41,617 bases of DNA. Source: a virus. Below the pieces are notes generated by a model, which worked only from the letters and a program-made list of their open reading frames with translations, was not told the DNA's origin and searched no databases. Numbering within the stretch: position 1 is the stretch's first letter; each line of letters opens with the position of its first letter. The stretch covers positions 1 to 41,617 of the IMG/VR virus record IMGVR_UViG_3300023174_008682; one strand, 5' to 3'. Made by a program: the position numbers and the translations under genes. This document shows, piece by piece, positions 7,096 to 14,465 of the stretch.

Positions 7096-7761
7096 TTATG
7101 ATATATTATTATGTGATGAGTTCAAGCTTTTTTTAATTTTTTCTTTGCATGTTTCAGCAAAGAATCTGCATTTTTTAGAATTAAAATACTTGACTTTGAA
7201 TGTATTGAGATTGCTAACAAAATCATCACCAAGCATAAACCGAATAACCTCATTATCAGATGCCTTAAAGTTTCTCTCAAAATTATCAAAAGTTAAGAGG
7301 CTGTAAATATTAATTTTTCTTTCTTTTAAGTGTACAAGAAAAGCAAATATATTTTCATCTTTGAATGATATGTAGTTATCAATGCTAATGCTATTTTGTT
7401 TGCAGTATTCAGCAATAAACTTAAATGAATCTTTTGTTGAAGTAAGCTGATCTGCATCATCAGGCTCTAGCTTTTCTCGTTGTTTCTGGAAGATAGTATA
7501 TGCTTTAGCAGCTTTTAGTGTTGTATAGAAAGAAAGATCAACATAGCCATTGTCAGGATATATGGTGTAGGGTGCACGGAAAAAATCATCTAGCTTGACA
7601 CTTTTATTGCGGTTAAAGAAGCTAGATAGTTTCTTGAGACATATAAAGATTTTCTCATCTAAATTAGAGAAATCTTTTCTGTACGTATATGGCTTGTTGG
7701 AGCTTGCTCTAGAATTTTTAAGAAAGGAATTGTATATATTTTTCTCGAAATCTGATATCAT
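7096..7761 (-). CDS. 59: helicase loader, T4 gp59-like
   Basis: A 221-residue, Lys/Phe/Tyr-rich helical protein matching T4 gp59 in length (217) and position directly upstream of gene 32. gp59 binds fork DNA and gp32 and loads the gp41 helicase. Segments such as RAPYTIYPDNGYVDLSFY and the basic C-terminal tail CKEKIKKSLNSS fit the family's two all-helical domains. The ATG overlaps the stop of the bS21-like gene by 4 bases, so the two are translationally coupled. The call is based on context plus overall similarity. Confidence 0.75.
   Translation of the reverse strand: MISDFEKNIYNSFLKNSRASSNKPYTYRKDFSNLDEKIFICLKKLSSFFNRNKSVKLDDFFRAPYTIYPDNGYVDLSFYTTLKAAKAYTIFQKQREKLEPDDADQLTSTKDSFKFIAEYCKQNSISIDNYISFKDENIFAFLVHLKERKINIYSLLTFDNFERNFKASDNEVIRFMLGDDFVSNLNTFKVKYFNSKKCRFFAETCKEKIKKSLNSSHNNIS
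7098..7125 (-). promoter_or_regulatory. sigma70-like promoter for gp32
   Basis: -35 TTGAAC (7120-7125), 16 bp, -10 TATCAT (7098-7103), 6 nt to the ATG at 7091. It overlaps the last codons of gene 59. Confidence 0.6.
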
Positions 7762-7967
7762 TTATGGTATTTCCATTTGTCGCGTAAAGCCTGGGCTTTG
7801 AGTCTTTTGTATTGACTGGGTTTGACATATCTGCTCTTTAGTCTGAGCTCTTCAAGTAGAAATGTTTTCTGCATTTCAAAACTAAATTTCTTATACATTT
7901 TATCAAAGTATGCTTTGTCTGTGCATTTATCTTTGTTTAATTTGACTTCTGCGTTGATTTGGCTCAT
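7758..7967 (-). CDS. rpsU: ribosomal protein bS21 homologue
   Basis: A 69-residue basic protein that aligns with bacterial bS21 (71 residues in E. coli) across its core. FDKMYKKF matches FDVALRRF, then LLEELRLKSRYVKPS matches LAEVRRREFYEKPT, then a Lys/Arg/Ala-rich tail KRLKAQALRDK. The invariant Y47-x-K-P50 stands in for YEKP. bS21 is the last small-subunit protein added and lies beside the 3' end of 16S rRNA. Phage-encoded bS21 proteins are known. It sits in a 4-base-overlap chain (108-aa, 94-aa, bS21, gp59). It could exchange into host ribosomes and alter initiation. The alternative is a T4 gp33-type small protein, which fits the sequence worse. Confidence 0.72.
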   Translation of the reverse strand: MSQINAEVKLNKDKCTDKAYFDKMYKKFSFEMQKTFLLEELRLKSRYVKPSQYKRLKAQALRDKWKYHK

Positions 7968-8248
7968 AAAATGTTAAAATTCTTGGAGTTGATAAATTTC
8001 ATAATATACTTACTCTTATACAAGGTTGTGTCAAATTGCAAGAAATATCTTAAGCTGTAGTAATCATTCTTAAAATCGCAATAATTTGTTAAGAGGGTTC
8101 TATATTTTTTATCCTTTAAAACCAAGAGAAATACATTAGCTAGATTTAGTTTCTTTGCATCAAGAAGGGAACAGAAAGTGCAAAAAGATAGGAATAGATG
8201 CAATAGTTCATATTGAGTCATTTTTTCAGATGGGTCAGTATTTGTCAT
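7964..8248 (-). CDS. hypothetical protein
   Basis: A 94-residue protein rich in Leu, Phe, Tyr and Lys, predicted mostly helical (YELLHLFLSFCTFCSLLDAKK). Both ends overlap neighbours by 4 bases (ATGA type), placing it in a tightly coupled operon with the bS21-like and gp59 genes. In T4 this position is taken by gene 33, the late-transcription co-activator. I see no gp33-like C-terminal clamp-binding motif, so I do not assign it. Function unknown. Confidence 0.65.
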   Translation of the reverse strand: MTNTDPSEKMTQYELLHLFLSFCTFCSLLDAKKLNLANVFLLVLKDKKYRTLLTNYCDFKNDYYSLRYFLQFDTTLYKSKYIMKFINSKNFNIL

Positions 8249-8571
8249 GCTACAGGGTAGAGTAGTTTTGAAATTTTAATAAAAACATTATTAACTTTAC
8301 CTATGGCCACAGTTTCCACTCCTCCACCTTCAAAGAGCTTGCTAGCAAAGTTTCCAGCGTGTAAAGTACAATTTGATAATTTTATGAAGATAATTTTTTT
8401 CTCGATGTCTACTACAAGAGCAATATTGCATTGTAGAAATTTTATGAGATTGTCTGCAGCCTCATCATACCTATCTACAGCAAATGTACTTGCTATCTTG
8501 TAGGGTGTTTTTGTGGTTCCTAGCGGTATGACTCCTTGGAATATGTCTTTTTTGATTGATTCGTTTGACAC
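8245..8571 (-). CDS. DHHA1-like small protein (tentative)
   Basis: A 108-residue protein starting at GTG 8571. The C-terminal part, IKLSNCTLHAGNFASKLF followed by EGGGVETVAIGKV, resembles the DHHA1 substrate-binding module of DHH phosphoesterases and nanoRNases (pattern: strand, 'A..lGGGGH..AAG'). The key His of GGGH is replaced by Val, and no DHH catalytic domain precedes it. It is the first gene of the coupled operon leading to bS21 and gp59. A TATAAATC element 5 nt before the GTG resembles this phage's late promoters but is imperfect. The assignment is weak; it may be an orphan nucleotide-binding domain. Confidence 0.5.
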   Translation of the reverse strand: MSNESIKKDIFQGVIPLGTTKTPYKIASTFAVDRYDEAADNLIKFLQCNIALVVDIEKKIIFIKLSNCTLHAGNFASKLFEGGGVETVAIGKVNNVFIKISKLLYPVA

Positions 8572-8603
8572 ATATAGATTTATAGATATAGCTCAAAAGT
8601 CAA

Positions 8604-9929
8604 CTATGTTAATGAAAGGTTTGATAGTGTGGATATTGAAGATGTTGAAGCTGCAGTTTCATTGTTAATTTCATCTTCTGTCAGTGTTAATGTACCGTAA
8701 TCTATGCGCATATTAACAGAGCCGAAATTTGCACCAAATCTGTTCTTCATCATTCCCATCTTTATTATGCCTAGTTCTTTGTCTGAATCTTCTTGCCATA
8801 TGCTTAGGATTACATCTGCAGTAAACCCTAGACCCATGGATTCTGATAAGGTATTGAGACCTGGATCACTAATTTCATACCCTTGACGATTGAGCTGTGT
8901 GGCAGTAATTACAGGCATGTTAAAAACATAAGATAATGCTCTGAGCTGCTCTGTTATATGCTTTACCCGTTCATATGTAGTATTGCCTAATGTAGTGTGC
9001 AGCAGGTTAACATAATCGACCACTAAAGCATCAATCTTAATTCCTTGATTTACAAGCTTTTTTATGAATGCTTTGAGATGATTGGGTGTAATAGTAGATG
9101 GTGGGAATTCTTTGATAATTATCTTGGCATTATTTGTATTATCTTTGTATTCTTTTAGTTGTTGATAGAGAGTTGAAGATTCAGATTTTAAATGACTGTA
9201 AGGTATTTTTGTAATGTTGGTACATAAGCGCTTGGCATATATCATCTCTGGCATCTCAAGTGTGACAAGTAACACCGTTTTGCCTTGGGATGCAATGTTA
9301 ACAGCAATGTTGCCTAAGAATATGCTCTTACCAATGTTAGTTTCACCAGCAAAGATATATATGGCTCTTCCATTCTCCAAAAGCCCGCCGCCAATTTTGT
9401 CATCTAACCATTTCCATTTTGATGGTATGAAGTTTTCTATCTTGTTAAGGTCTTCCACGATCAAATCGGCATTCTCTAATAAGTCTAATCCTATATTGGT
9501 TGTTAATGATAAATTGCATGCTTTCTCAAATTTATGTAATACCTGGCTAGTATCTACAGATCCTTTGTTGATATCATCCACAACTTCAAGCATAGTGTAG
9601 TAAACAGCCTTCTCTTTTAGAAAGGTTTCTGTATTGCTTGCAAGTTCATCAGCGTTAAAATTCTTATCAATAGAATCAAAGCTTGTAACTACCTTTTTGA
9701 ACCCGCTCTTGAGTTCCTCTGTTATGAGATAACTTTTGATTTCTGTAGGTGTGGGTTTTACTCCTCTGCGGTTGTAAAACTCTTTGATGATTGTGACTAT
9801 ATTCTTGATGTCAGCATTCTTGAAGAATAAGGGATTGAGATAATCTACTATGGATGCAAGATAAGTCTCATCTGTCAGAGACTTATACATGATTATATTT
9901 TCAAAAAAATCTAGGTCGAGCTTTTGCAT
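8604..9929 (-). CDS. 41: replicative DNA helicase, T4 gp41 (DnaB family)
   Basis: A 441-residue RecA-fold hexameric helicase that unwinds the fork ahead of the polymerase. The N-terminal helical domain (1-140) is followed by Walker A GETNIGKS (195-202), the Walker B-like region ALVVDYVNLLHT, and DnaB-type motifs ITATQLNR and MGMMKNRFGANFG (motif H4 with an Arg finger). The length is close to T4 gp41 (475). The start at 9929 lies 6 nt below a perfect TATAAT. It is encoded upstream of the loader operon. High confidence. Confidence 0.95.
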   Translation of the reverse strand: MQKLDLDFFENIIMYKSLTDETYLASIVDYLNPLFFKNADIKNIVTIIKEFYNRRGVKPTPTEIKSYLITEELKSGFKKVVTSFDSIDKNFNADELASNTETFLKEKAVYYTMLEVVDDINKGSVDTSQVLHKFEKACNLSLTTNIGLDLLENADLIVEDLNKIENFIPSKWKWLDDKIGGGLLENGRAIYIFAGETNIGKSIFLGNIAVNIASQGKTVLLVTLEMPEMIYAKRLCTNITKIPYSHLKSESSTLYQQLKEYKDNTNNAKIIIKEFPPSTITPNHLKAFIKKLVNQGIKIDALVVDYVNLLHTTLGNTTYERVKHITEQLRALSYVFNMPVITATQLNRQGYEISDPGLNTLSESMGLGFTADVILSIWQEDSDKELGIIKMGMMKNRFGANFGSVNMRIDYGTLTLTEDEINNETAASTSSISTLSNLSLT

Positions 9930-9935
9930 AATCTT

Positions 9936-9941
9936 ATTATA
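9936..9941 (-). promoter_or_regulatory. -10 box TATAAT for gp41
   Basis: Perfect TATAAT exactly 6 nt before the ATG at 9929. No good -35 box is seen at 16-18 bp; GTTAAGG lies directly upstream instead, so activation may need another factor. Confidence 0.45.
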
Positions 9942-9945
9942 TACC

Positions 9946-10620
9946 TTAACTCGAGTATTCTCTTAAAAACTTTATCTGACTCTGAGTAAATACAGTATCA
10001 TTCACGTTCATGAGCCCTGGTGACTTGTGGATTACCCATATGGGTGCAACACCAAGCTTGAGCTTTAGTTTATTTGCATCAATGCAGCTAGCAATATCGT
10101 AATGGTGAAATGTATAGTTTTCATTAAACTTCCATCCAGCAGCTTTAATGCTTTCTGTCTTTAAGCTTAGAAACAATCCATCCAACACAGCAACACGACT
10201 TGGTGTAGGGCCAAAGCTGGTTACATGGAAGGTTTGATCATCAATATAATGTGCTACTGCTCCTCTTAAGTTGCCACTGCTGAACCCACCACACATCAGG
10301 TGCCATAATGCTGGTTGGCGTATGATAGGGTTAATACCTCCTGCAAGACCAATAATATCAAACTGTTTGTGATAGAGCTCCAGCTTATTAGTAATATTAT
10401 AATCATCTATTGTAATGTCATCATGGCAAAATACTATGTATTCAAAGTTATTGATTTGTTTTTCCAGGAATGTGTTGTAACACTTGCTGAGTCCAGATTT
10501 ATTATAACTTTCAAAAAAAGGAGTTATATTGGAATCTTTTTCTGCAATCTTGGTTATGCTCTTATAGTACAGTGTATCAGTTATCTTGTTTCTTGTGGCG
10601 CTAAAGAAAGCAGTGCTCAT
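9946..10620 (-). CDS. glycosyltransferase-like protein, StrF/GT-A type
   Basis: A 224-residue protein with a GT-A-like nucleotide-diphospho-sugar fold. Near residue 60 it has YIVFCHDDITIDDYNI, where the HDD provides the metal-binding acidic motif. This is followed by LAGG and a middle region with LDGLFLSLK and a C-terminal HHYDIASC acidic/His pair. This layout matches the StrF-type group of family-2-like transferases. It overlaps the amidotransferase by 4 bases and would be translated from the same leaderless transcript. The acceptor and donor are unknown; it might glycosylate a virion protein, host surface or modified base. Confidence 0.7.
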   Translation of the reverse strand: MSTAFFSATRNKITDTLYYKSITKIAEKDSNITPFFESYNKSGLSKCYNTFLEKQINNFEYIVFCHDDITIDDYNITNKLELYHKQFDIIGLAGGINPIIRQPALWHLMCGGFSSGNLRGAVAHYIDDQTFHVTSFGPTPSRVAVLDGLFLSLKTESIKAAGWKFNENYTFHHYDIASCIDANKLKLKLGVAPIWVIHKSPGLMNVNDTVFTQSQIKFLREYSS

Positions 10621-11303
10621 GATGAAAAGAATGGTGAGTTTGTTTTGAAGTCACCAACTGCAGTCAGACCTTCCACGGTCTGCAAATACAAGGTACCTTC
10701 CTCAAGGGGGTTGAAGCCTGTTGCTCTGATGGAAGAAAAATCATTGGTTAGATAGTTAGCATATAGAGTGCTACCTGAACGAGCAAGATATACATTGTTT
10801 GACTTGTCATTATAAATCCATAAGCCAAAGGTGCCTTGTAGTAGGGATAAGGCTTTGCAAATGCCTTTAACTTCATTCTTTGCCTTGGCTATGTGTATGT
10901 ATACTAGGGGTGGGATAACTGAGGTGTCCACTTCATTTACACATTTAAACTTCTTGAGATCTTTGCGCAGTATATTATGATTTGTGAGCACACCATTGTG
11001 TGCAATATACCACTGCTTCTCATTGAAGGGGTGTGTTGTTTGGTGTGTATACTCGCGCTTGGAAGATGTGGGTGCCTGTGTATGTCCCAGGTAATTCCTG
11101 AAGCTATTCAGTGGCTTTGTTTTGTTGCCTTTCAGCTCAATGCTTAACTTGCCTTTGAAATTGAAGGTTCCCTTCGTCCTCACAATGGCATGTATCTTTG
11201 TGTCAATGAAGAGGCCTCCGTAAGAGAAGTTGCCTCTCTTTTTATTTTGATCGTAAAGCTTAATGTATCTGGTGTAGTCTGAAGAGCCAAATATGCCGCA
11301 CAT
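10617..11303 (-). CDS. class II glutamine amidotransferase (Gat), single domain
   Basis: The start is at 11303 (MCGIFG), giving the N-terminal nucleophile Cys2 required by Ntn glutaminases, rather than the longer frame from 11327. An upstream sigma70-like promoter 6 nt away supports this. Visible motifs are RGNFSYGG (23-30), GHTQAPT (73-79) and AHNG (101-104). The usual Arg of GHTR is Gln here. At 228 residues it has only the glutaminase domain, so the ammonia acceptor domain must be another protein. In archaea and in phage 9g a Gat domain fused to QueC helps make archaeosine (G+). QueC lies one gene away here, suggesting a split Gat/QueC pair. An alternative is a sugar or Asn-type amidotransferase. 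Confidence 0.85.
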   Translation of the reverse strand: MCGIFGSSDYTRYIKLYDQNKKRGNFSYGGLFIDTKIHAIVRTKGTFNFKGKLSIELKGNKTKPLNSFRNYLGHTQAPTSSKREYTHQTTHPFNEKQWYIAHNGVLTNHNILRKDLKKFKCVNEVDTSVIPPLVYIHIAKAKNEVKGICKALSLLQGTFGLWIYNDKSNNVYLARSGSTLYANYLTNDFSSIRATGFNPLEEGTLYLQTVEGLTAVGDFKTNSPFFSS

Positions 11304-11309
11304 CAGATT

Positions 11310-11338
11310 ATTATAATACCAAAGCATAAGTAATTCAA
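11310..11338 (-). promoter_or_regulatory. sigma70-like promoter for Gat-GT operon
   Basis: -35 TTGAAT (11333-11338), 17 bp, perfect -10 TATAAT (11310-11315), then 6 nt to the ATG at 11303 that encodes MCGIFG. It confirms the start that exposes the catalytic Cys. Confidence 0.7.
11325..11332 (+). promoter_or_regulatory. variant late promoter CATAAGTA
   Basis: Rightward CATAAGTA, 7 nt before the ATG at 11340. It is one base from the TATAAGTA used at 29535. It is embedded in the spacer of the divergent early promoter. Confidence 0.4.
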
Positions 11339-11339
11339 G

Positions 11340-12209
11340 ATGAATAATGATGCTAAACTCATATTTGAAGCTTATTTAAACAAAACCAAGATGCTAAGTG
11401 AAATTCCTGCATATGCAGCAGGTGACTTGGATATATCTGAACCCAAGCTTCAAGCAGCTCCTGGTGGTGGATATGGACTAAAGACAGCAGCTGCAAAAAC
11501 AGGTAAGACAATGAAACAAGTTTCTGATGAACTAGTTAAAAAAATTCAAGCAACACTTTTCAAGCCGGAATCACATACCGTTGATGGTGTTGAATACAAC
11601 CTTTTCTACCCCGGTAATGACATGAAGCTGAGAAATGATCTGCAGAATTTAGTTCAAAAAGAATTGGGTCTTGGTAAGACTGAAGCTAATTATACTGCAA
11701 GAATAGTACGTAATATGCTCAATATAGTTGTAAAAGATGATGCTACTGGTGGTGTAGCGGTGCAGGCTGATAAAGTTAAATCTGCTATACAGGCAGCTGT
11801 GTCAAGTACTACAAAAACAGAAACAGTATATGAAATTGATAAAGCTGTAAAACTTGCGGATAAAAATATTAAAATGATAGTTAATAGTTTACCAGATGAG
11901 GATGTGGGAGAGAGGGAGATATTGGGTGTATTGAAAGCAGCAATAAAAGAATTTAATGAAGCACCTGGTAGGGGCAAGGGAGATATGATTAAAGTGAAGT
12001 CATATGACTTGCTTGATAAATTAAAAGAAGCAGGTGTATTGAAGGAGAAGCAGGTGGAAGTGCAGTCTAAGGAAGGTGAGGGTACAGGTGAAGTGACAAA
12101 TATTGATGATGTGCCAGAGTATGATGATGTGGGGCAAGCAGCAAAAGAGTTAGGCTATATTAACAGGGGTAGAGGCAGAGATCCAGGCAGCTTTAGTTTC
12201 GGTGACTAA
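11340..12209 (+). CDS. probable virion/internal protein
   Basis: A 289-residue protein oriented against the surrounding early genes. The N-terminus MNNDAKLIFEAYLNK contains IFEA, resembling the I/L-x-E prohead-protease site found in T4-type capsid-targeted proteins. The rest is helical and Ala/Lys/Val-rich without catalytic motifs. The C-terminus is Gly/Asp/Arg-rich (INRGRGRDPGSFSFGD). The orientation and a late-like CATAAGTA element suggest late expression. It overlaps the convergent QueC gene by 17 bases. I infer a structural or internal head protein; no family name is claimed. Confidence 0.65.
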   Translation: MNNDAKLIFEAYLNKTKMLSEIPAYAAGDLDISEPKLQAAPGGGYGLKTAAAKTGKTMKQVSDELVKKIQATLFKPESHTVDGVEYNLFYPGNDMKLRNDLQNLVQKELGLGKTEANYTARIVRNMLNIVVKDDATGGVAVQADKVKSAIQAAVSSTTKTETVYEIDKAVKLADKNIKMIVNSLPDEDVGEREILGVLKAAIKEFNEAPGRGKGDMIKVKSYDLLDKLKEAGVLKEKQVEVQSKEGEGTGEVTNIDDVPEYDDVGQAAKELGYINRGRGRDPGSFSFGD

Positions 12210-12939
12210 TCAATCTGCACTTATATTTTTCCCAGGGTAGTGTTATCTTATATGGTATGGGGTCTATATACTTTGCATCCATAAAGCCTTTTATGCGCAA
12301 AGAGCATGCAGTACATTCACCACAAGCTTGCTCTTCTCCCTCATAGCAAGTCCATGTCTGACTAAAATCCACTCCAAGTTTTATACCCAGTTTAATGATT
12401 TCCTCTTTAGATTTATCGATTAACGGTGCTTGTACTGTAATTTTATTTCTACGGTTCAAAGCTGACACTTTGTTAATTTGCTCCAGAAATTCTTCACTGC
12501 CATCCCAGAACCCTGCAACACTGTCGGCTTGTGCAGCACCATGAAAAACAGTGCTAGCTCCATAGTTTTCTGCTATTGCTAGCGATATGCTGAGTAACAT
12601 TAAATTTCTATAAGGAACGTAGTTTACTGTCTGAGGGTCACCCATTACATCTTTAGCTTTAGCTACTGCGACCTTGTTGTTGAGAAGTGAAGATACTTGA
12701 CAGATATCTTTAAAAAACGGTAATTTTATGTGTTGACTATCAACAGGTATATCAACTGATTCAATCTGAAATGATGCACAATTTATTTCCTTATTGCGAT
12801 GTTTCTGCCCGTAGTCATAGTTAACTGCAATTACTTTATCATACCTACTTGCAGCCATATGTAACAGCACAGAGCTGTCCATACCACCACTGATGGGTAC
12901 TACTGCCTTACTGGATGGGCTCTTCTGTTTGCGCTTCAT
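12193..12939 (-). CDS. queC: 7-cyano-7-deazaguanine synthase QueC
   Basis: A 248-residue PP-loop ATPase that converts CDG to preQ0 using ATP and ammonia. The PP-loop SGGMDSS spans residues 17-23, and the C-terminal zinc set is C198, C206, C209 and C212 (C-x7-C-x2-C-x2-C). The length is normal for QueC (about 230). It overlaps uvsX by 32 bases, so it shares that transcript. With FolE, QueD and QueE in this same window, the phage can make preQ0 from GTP. The nearby free-standing Gat domain may act with it, as in Gat-QueC fusions that form the amidine of G+. Confidence 0.93.
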   Translation of the reverse strand: MKRKQKSPSSKAVVPISGGMDSSVLLHMAASRYDKVIAVNYDYGQKHRNKEINCASFQIESVDIPVDSQHIKLPFFKDICQVSSLLNNKVAVAKAKDVMGDPQTVNYVPYRNLMLLSISLAIAENYGASTVFHGAAQADSVAGFWDGSEEFLEQINKVSALNRRNKITVQAPLIDKSKEEIIKLGIKLGVDFSQTWTCYEGEEQACGECTACSLRIKGFMDAKYIDPIPYKITLPWEKYKCRLISHRN

Positions 12940-14023
12940 TAGAGTTGTACTGGTAATCTAATATAAGACGTTTATCCAATTCAGGGATGATAAATTCTTC
13001 ATAAAACAAAGGATCCTTTGCAAAAGTCTTAGCATAACCAAGTTTATCACCCTTTTTATATTTACCTGATGTGATGCCCACAGAATATGTGGCTCCAGCT
13101 TGCTCCACAATGCCTCGTGCAGCCGCCATGGCCAACAGTCCACTGTATTTGTTCAGGCCAGTCTTGAAGGATAGATACATTTCTGCTTCAAGGAATGGTG
13201 GGATGAAACGATTCTTTACAGTCAGAGCTCGCAGGGTTGTACCAGAGTATTTGTTGGCTTCAGCAATCTTCTTATCATCAGCATCCATGGAATCACCTTC
13301 ACCTTCTTTTTCATTGCGCTTGGCCAATTGTACCAAAATACTGGACATGTACACTGGGCCTGATCCACCTGCCTGACTCTTCACTAATGTGGGGTACATG
13401 GAGCCTGGATCTTCATATGTATGATTTGTGAACATAATTGTCACACCAGCCTTTGCAGCCTTGAATGTGAGAGTGCGGAACAGGCTCTTGAGTGACTTAG
13501 CACGCAGACCCATGTCTGTAGCGGACTTATCCTTAATAATATCATCCAGTTCTTTTTGAGAGGCCAGATTACCCAAGCTGTCAATGCTGATGATAAATTT
13601 ACCTTTGGCATTGTTCTCTATGACACTATCTAGGAATGTAGAGATTTGATTTCTACATTGATCGATGGTATCCACAGGCACATATTTGGTGTTCTCTGCA
13701 TCCAGTCCTACCCCCTTGGTGCTGTTCTCATCAATGGCTATTTCAGTATCAAATATGACTGGAGTCAATCCTCTTTTTTGAGCACTGGCCAAGATCTTGT
13801 TCACAATGAATGTCTTGCCAGTTTGACTGGGGCCTGAGAATCCAATGATCCTGCCCTTGGGCACACCACCATTGCGGCAGCTGCCGCCCAGAATGGCATT
13901 GAGAGCATAACAACCTGTATCAAACCATTCATCCACTTTGCTCAGAGCATTTTCATTGAGATAAGATGCTTCACTATTCATCTTGTCTAGGGAAGCAAAT
14001 ACTTTATTAAGTTCTCTACTCAT
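12908..14023 (-). CDS. uvsX: RecA-like recombinase UvsX
   Basis: A 371-residue strand-exchange ATPase, close in length to T4 UvsX (391). Walker A is GPSQTGKT (64-71). Walker B is the IISIDSLGNL segment. The MFTNHTYEDPG segment and the Gly-rich loop SQAGGSGPVYMSS correspond to RecA/UvsX DNA-binding loops. It forms presynaptic filaments with UvsY and gp32 for recombination-dependent replication. The start at 14023 is 6 nt below a sigma70-like promoter. QueC follows in the same transcript with an overlap. Confidence 0.95.
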   Translation of the reverse strand: MSRELNKVFASLDKMNSEASYLNENALSKVDEWFDTGCYALNAILGGSCRNGGVPKGRIIGFSGPSQTGKTFIVNKILASAQKRGLTPVIFDTEIAIDENSTKGVGLDAENTKYVPVDTIDQCRNQISTFLDSVIENNAKGKFIISIDSLGNLASQKELDDIIKDKSATDMGLRAKSLKSLFRTLTFKAAKAGVTIMFTNHTYEDPGSMYPTLVKSQAGGSGPVYMSSILVQLAKRNEKEGEGDSMDADDKKIAEANKYSGTTLRALTVKNRFIPPFLEAEMYLSFKTGLNKYSGLLAMAAARGIVEQAGATYSVGITSGKYKKGDKLGYAKTFAKDPLFYEEFIIPELDKRLILDYQYNSNEAQTEEPIQ

Positions 14024-14029
14024 AGGTCT

Positions 14030-14057
14030 AGTATGAATTATTGTTGAGTTAAATCAA
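14030..14057 (-). promoter_or_regulatory. sigma70-like promoter for uvsX-queC
   Basis: -35 TTGATT (14052-14057), 16 bp, -10 CATACT (14030-14035), 6 nt to the ATG at 14023. Confidence 0.55.
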
Positions 14058-14060
14058 CTA

Positions 14061-14429
14061 TTATTCGTCAAACAGCTTGACAACTTTTTCAGTTGTAGGA
14101 GCTACATTTGCTGTATCAGCTAGCTGACCAGAAAAGAGCTTGTTGTACTGATCGATGAGACGTGGCTCATTATCAACTTGAACTCCTTCAACAATATTAT
14201 CACGTTTGAACGCCCATATTGTTCCATCGTTGCGGGTTTTTTCAGATACAAACTCGCGGAAAAACAATGGAATTGTTTGCACATTGAGTTGTCCTTGTTG
14301 TGTGGGCTGGACGTGTATGATCGCTGGGTTTTTTACAACTAGCTTGTTCTTATCTGAGTCAGCATGCTGCTCAGCAATAATGGTACGTCCGATGTGATCG
14401 ATAAATGTGACAATGTTTTGTTTGCTCAT
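14061..14429 (-). CDS. conserved phage hypothetical protein, beta-rich
   Basis: About 122 residues from the ATG at 14429 (MSKQNIVTFIDHIGRTIIAE); the frame extends to 14465 but the promoter spacing favours 14429. The N-terminal 60 residues are a run of short beta strands of Sm-like or beta-barrel appearance (TIIAE, LVVKNPAIIHVQ, LNVQTIPLFF). The tail is acidic and Lys-rich. It lies between the polymerase and UvsX genes. It may be a replication or RNA-binding accessory, but only the strand pattern supports this. No catalytic residues are seen. Confidence 0.65.
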   Translation of the reverse strand: MSKQNIVTFIDHIGRTIIAEQHADSDKNKLVVKNPAIIHVQPTQQGQLNVQTIPLFFREFVSEKTRNDGTIWAFKRDNIVEGVQVDNEPRLIDQYNKLFSGQLADTANVAPTTEKVVKLFDE

Positions 14430-14436
14430 ATGGAAT

Positions 14437-14465
14437 ATATTATAATGATCTGTGTTAAAAATCAA
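14437..14465 (-). promoter_or_regulatory. sigma70-like promoter
   Basis: -35 TTGATT (14460-14465). Either TATAAT (14439-14444, spacer 15, 9 nt to ATG) or TAATAT (14437-14442, spacer 17, 7 nt to ATG) could be the -10 box for the gene starting at 14429. Confidence 0.45.

Noticed and set aside
7964-8248. Candidate gp33 late co-activator by position next to gp59/gp32
   Set aside because: The sequence shows no gp33-like C-terminal clamp-binding motif or similarity to T4 gp33; position alone is not enough.
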